This document shows positions 5,253-6,350 of a stretch of DNA of 6,350 nucleotides, piece by piece. The DNA comes from Methylobacterium sp. (GTDB taxonomy: Bacteria; Pseudomonadota; Alphaproteobacteria; Rhizobiales; Beijerinckiaceae), in assembly GCA_021154065.1 (NCBI GenBank), contig JAJKJG010000093.1, positions 1-6,350 on the forward strand. The letters are read 5' to 3'. The translations under genes and the position numbers were made by a program. Numbering within the stretch: position 1 is the first letter of the stretch; each line of letters starts with the position of its first letter. The notes beneath the pieces are model-generated. The model saw nothing but the letters and a program-made list of their open reading frames with translations, was not told the origin of the DNA and did no database searches.

Positions 5253-5759
5253 ATGGCTGACATCGCGCTTTTGACCATCTTTCCCGCGCTCATGGCTTAC
5301 GCGGCCGCGAGCGATCTCGTCACGATGACGATCCCGAACAGGCTGTCGCTGGCCCTGATCGCCGCGTTCGCCGCTTTCGCGCTCGCGGCCGGGCTGCCCT
5401 GGGGCGCCATCCTGACGCACGTCGCGGCAGGCGCGCTCGTCCTGGCGGTCTGCTTCGGGCTGTTCGCTTTCCGATGGATCGGCGGGGGCGACGCCAAGCT
5501 CGCCGCCGCCGCCGCGCTCTGGCTCGGGTTCGGCCCTCTGGCCGACTATGTGCTCCTTTCGACGATCGCAGGCGGGTTTCTGACCCTGATGATCCTTGGC
5601 CTGCGCGGCCGGCCGCTGCCGGCCTTCGCGCTGGGCTGGGGCTGGGTCCTGCGTCTGCACGAGCGGAACGCAGGCGTCCCTTACGGCATCGCGCTCGCCG
5701 GCGCGGCGCTCGCGCTCTATCCACAATCCCCGATCTGGACGGCGGTCCTCGGGCGCTGA
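5253..5759 (+). CDS. CpaA/TadV prepilin peptidase (A24 family), 168 aa
   Basis: This is an inner-membrane aspartic peptidase that removes the leader from Flp pilins and TadE-like pseudopilins before pilus assembly. Both catalytic signatures are present: D21 in SDLVTMTIPN (20-29) and D80 in GGGDAKL (77-83). Several hydrophobic segments are visible (about 4-19, 31-48, 52-73, 84-94, 97-116 and 143-156), and the C-terminal VPYGIALAGAA (142-152) is typical of CpaA. At 168 residues it is the short TadV/CpaA form, without the methyltransferase domain of PilD-type enzymes. ATG 5253 has a weak ribosome binding site (AGTGGA, 5241-5246). It lies 90 bases after the second pilin gene and 119 bases before cpaB. 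Its expected substrates here are the two Flp proteins and the two minus-strand pseudopilins. Confidence 0.93.
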   Translation: MADIALLTIFPALMAYAAASDLVTMTIPNRLSLALIAAFAAFALAAGLPWGAILTHVAAGALVLAVCFGLFAFRWIGGGDAKLAAAAALWLGFGPLADYVLLSTIAGGFLTLMILGLRGRPLPAFALGWGWVLRLHERNAGVPYGIALAGAALALYPQSPIWTAVLGR

Positions 5760-5802
5760 AGCGCGCAAACGTCAATCTTTTCTGTGCCCTGGATACGTCC
5801 GG

Positions 5803-5817
5803 TTAACCATAACTTGA
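5803..5817 (+). promoter_or_regulatory. Near-complete CtrA-type site before cpaB
   Basis: The sequence TTAA-N7-TTGA (5803-5806, 5814-5817) matches the CtrA consensus TTAA-N7-TTAA with one mismatch, and its first eight bases are the extended half-site TTAACCAT. It lies in a short low-GC island (about 5766-5835) between cpaA and cpaB, 61 bases before the cpaB ATG, which is a sensible promoter distance. Overlapping TTGACG (5814-5819) could also be read as a -35 hexamer, but no good -10 follows. This suggests cpaB and its downstream genes have their own promoter. Confidence 0.5.
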
Positions 5818-5878
5818 CGATTGGCTGCTGAAATCGAGCGCATCGACGACCCTGCGTCGCGTTCGGAATCAGAGTGCC

Positions 5879-6350
5879 ATGAAACGAGCCCGTCTCGCCG
5901 TCCTCGGCGTCGCGATCGTCGCCGGCGGCGGCGCCGCGATCATGATGAGCGGCGGCGATCCGCCGCCTCCCGTCGTCGTGCAGGCGCCCGCCCCGAAGCT
6001 CGACACCGTCGACGTTCTGGTGGCGGCGGTCGATCTCCCCATGGGGCAGACCCTCAAGCCGAGCGATCTGCGCTGGCAGCCCTGGCCTGCCAACATGACG
6101 CCCAACGGCGCCGTCAAGCGTTCCGATGCGCCGGGCGCCCTTGAGGAGACCGCGGGCTCGATCGCCCGCACCGCCCTGCTGGGCGGGGAGCCGATCCGGC
6201 GCGAACGGCTCATCAAGGCGGACGGCAGCGGCTTCATGTCCGCGATCCTGCCGTCCGGCATGCGCGCCGTCGCGATCTCCATCGACACCCGCGGCGCGAC
6301 CTCGGCCGGCCGCTTCATCCTGCCGAACGACCGCGTCGACCTCATCCGGA
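5879..6350 (+). CDS. Flp pilus assembly protein CpaB (RcpC), 5' part, runs off the window
   Basis: Only the first 157 codons are present; the frame is open at the right edge. CpaB/RcpC is an inner-membrane-anchored periplasmic protein of the Tad pilus that links the assembly platform to the outer-membrane secretin. Residues 1-5 are basic (KRAR) and 6-23 form a membrane segment or uncleaved signal. A Pro-rich linker (28-40, PPPPVVVQAPAP) follows. The SAF-type domain runs from about 44 to 112, with VLVAAVDLPMGQTLKPSDL (46-64) its typical opening. The RcpC/CpaB C-terminal region begins at about 118 with GFMSAILPSGMRAVAISID and continues to RFILPNDRVDLI (145-156), a strong family signature. ATG 5879 was chosen because the membrane segment starts directly after it; the next in-frame ATGs (from 5942) would lose it. 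The ribosome binding site is weak. The full protein is probably 250-330 residues. Confidence 0.92.
   Translation, partial: MKRARLAVLGVAIVAGGGAAIMMSGGDPPPPVVVQAPAPKLDTVDVLVAAVDLPMGQTLKPSDLRWQPWPANMTPNGAVKRSDAPGALEETAGSIARTALLGGEPIRRERLIKADGSGFMSAILPSGMRAVAISIDTRGATSAGRFILPNDRVDLIR

Overview
The window is GC-rich chromosomal DNA with strong G/C third-position bias. It most resembles a Hyphomicrobiales-type alphaproteobacterium (Methylobacterium/Bosea/Microvirga-like). That placement rests on three things: the composition, the gene set (an alphaproteobacterial Tad/Cpa pilus locus beside a 499-residue phosphomannomutase/phosphoglucomutase), and TTAACCAT boxes of the CtrA type. The genus cannot be fixed from the sequence alone.

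Left part (1-2312, plus strand): about 216 bases with no supported gene, then a small membrane-anchored or secreted retropepsin-like aspartic protease (217-726), then a complete phosphohexomutase (813-2312). These look like ordinary housekeeping or envelope genes.

Middle part (2329-4344, minus strand): read in its own direction, this strand carries a small exported protein with a 'pilus assembly protein N-terminal' domain, then a TadE-like pseudopilin, then a second TadE/TadG-family (TadF-like) pseudopilin. The first of these appears frame-disrupted: its signal peptide and conserved domain are in one frame, but a TGA and an alanine/proline-rich linker in another frame lie between them. A 17-bp perfect stem capped by a UUCG loop lies 20 bases upstream of the tadE-like start. 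The last minus-strand gene ends 16 bases from the end of the mutase gene, so the two transcription units converge.

Right part (4345-6350): a 394-base divergent intergenic region with one TTAACCAT box leads into plus-strand Flp pilus genes. These are two short Flp pilins (4739-4912 and 4995-5162), the CpaA/TadV prepilin peptidase (5253-5759), and the start of cpaB (5879 to the window edge). A second, nearly complete CtrA-type box lies just before cpaB. The secretin, CpaE, the TadA/CpaF ATPase and TadB/C would be expected beyond the right edge.

Together the right two thirds form one Tad (tight adherence, type IVc) pilus locus split over two divergent strands. CpaA should process four substrates encoded here (two Flp pilins and two TadE-like pseudopilins), each with a Gly cleavage site and Glu at mature position +5. 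I see no mobile element, CRISPR array, tRNA or rRNA, and no clearly undescribed system. The points most worth checking are the broken pilus-domain gene, the UUCG hairpin, the CtrA-like boxes and the atypical second Flp pilin.
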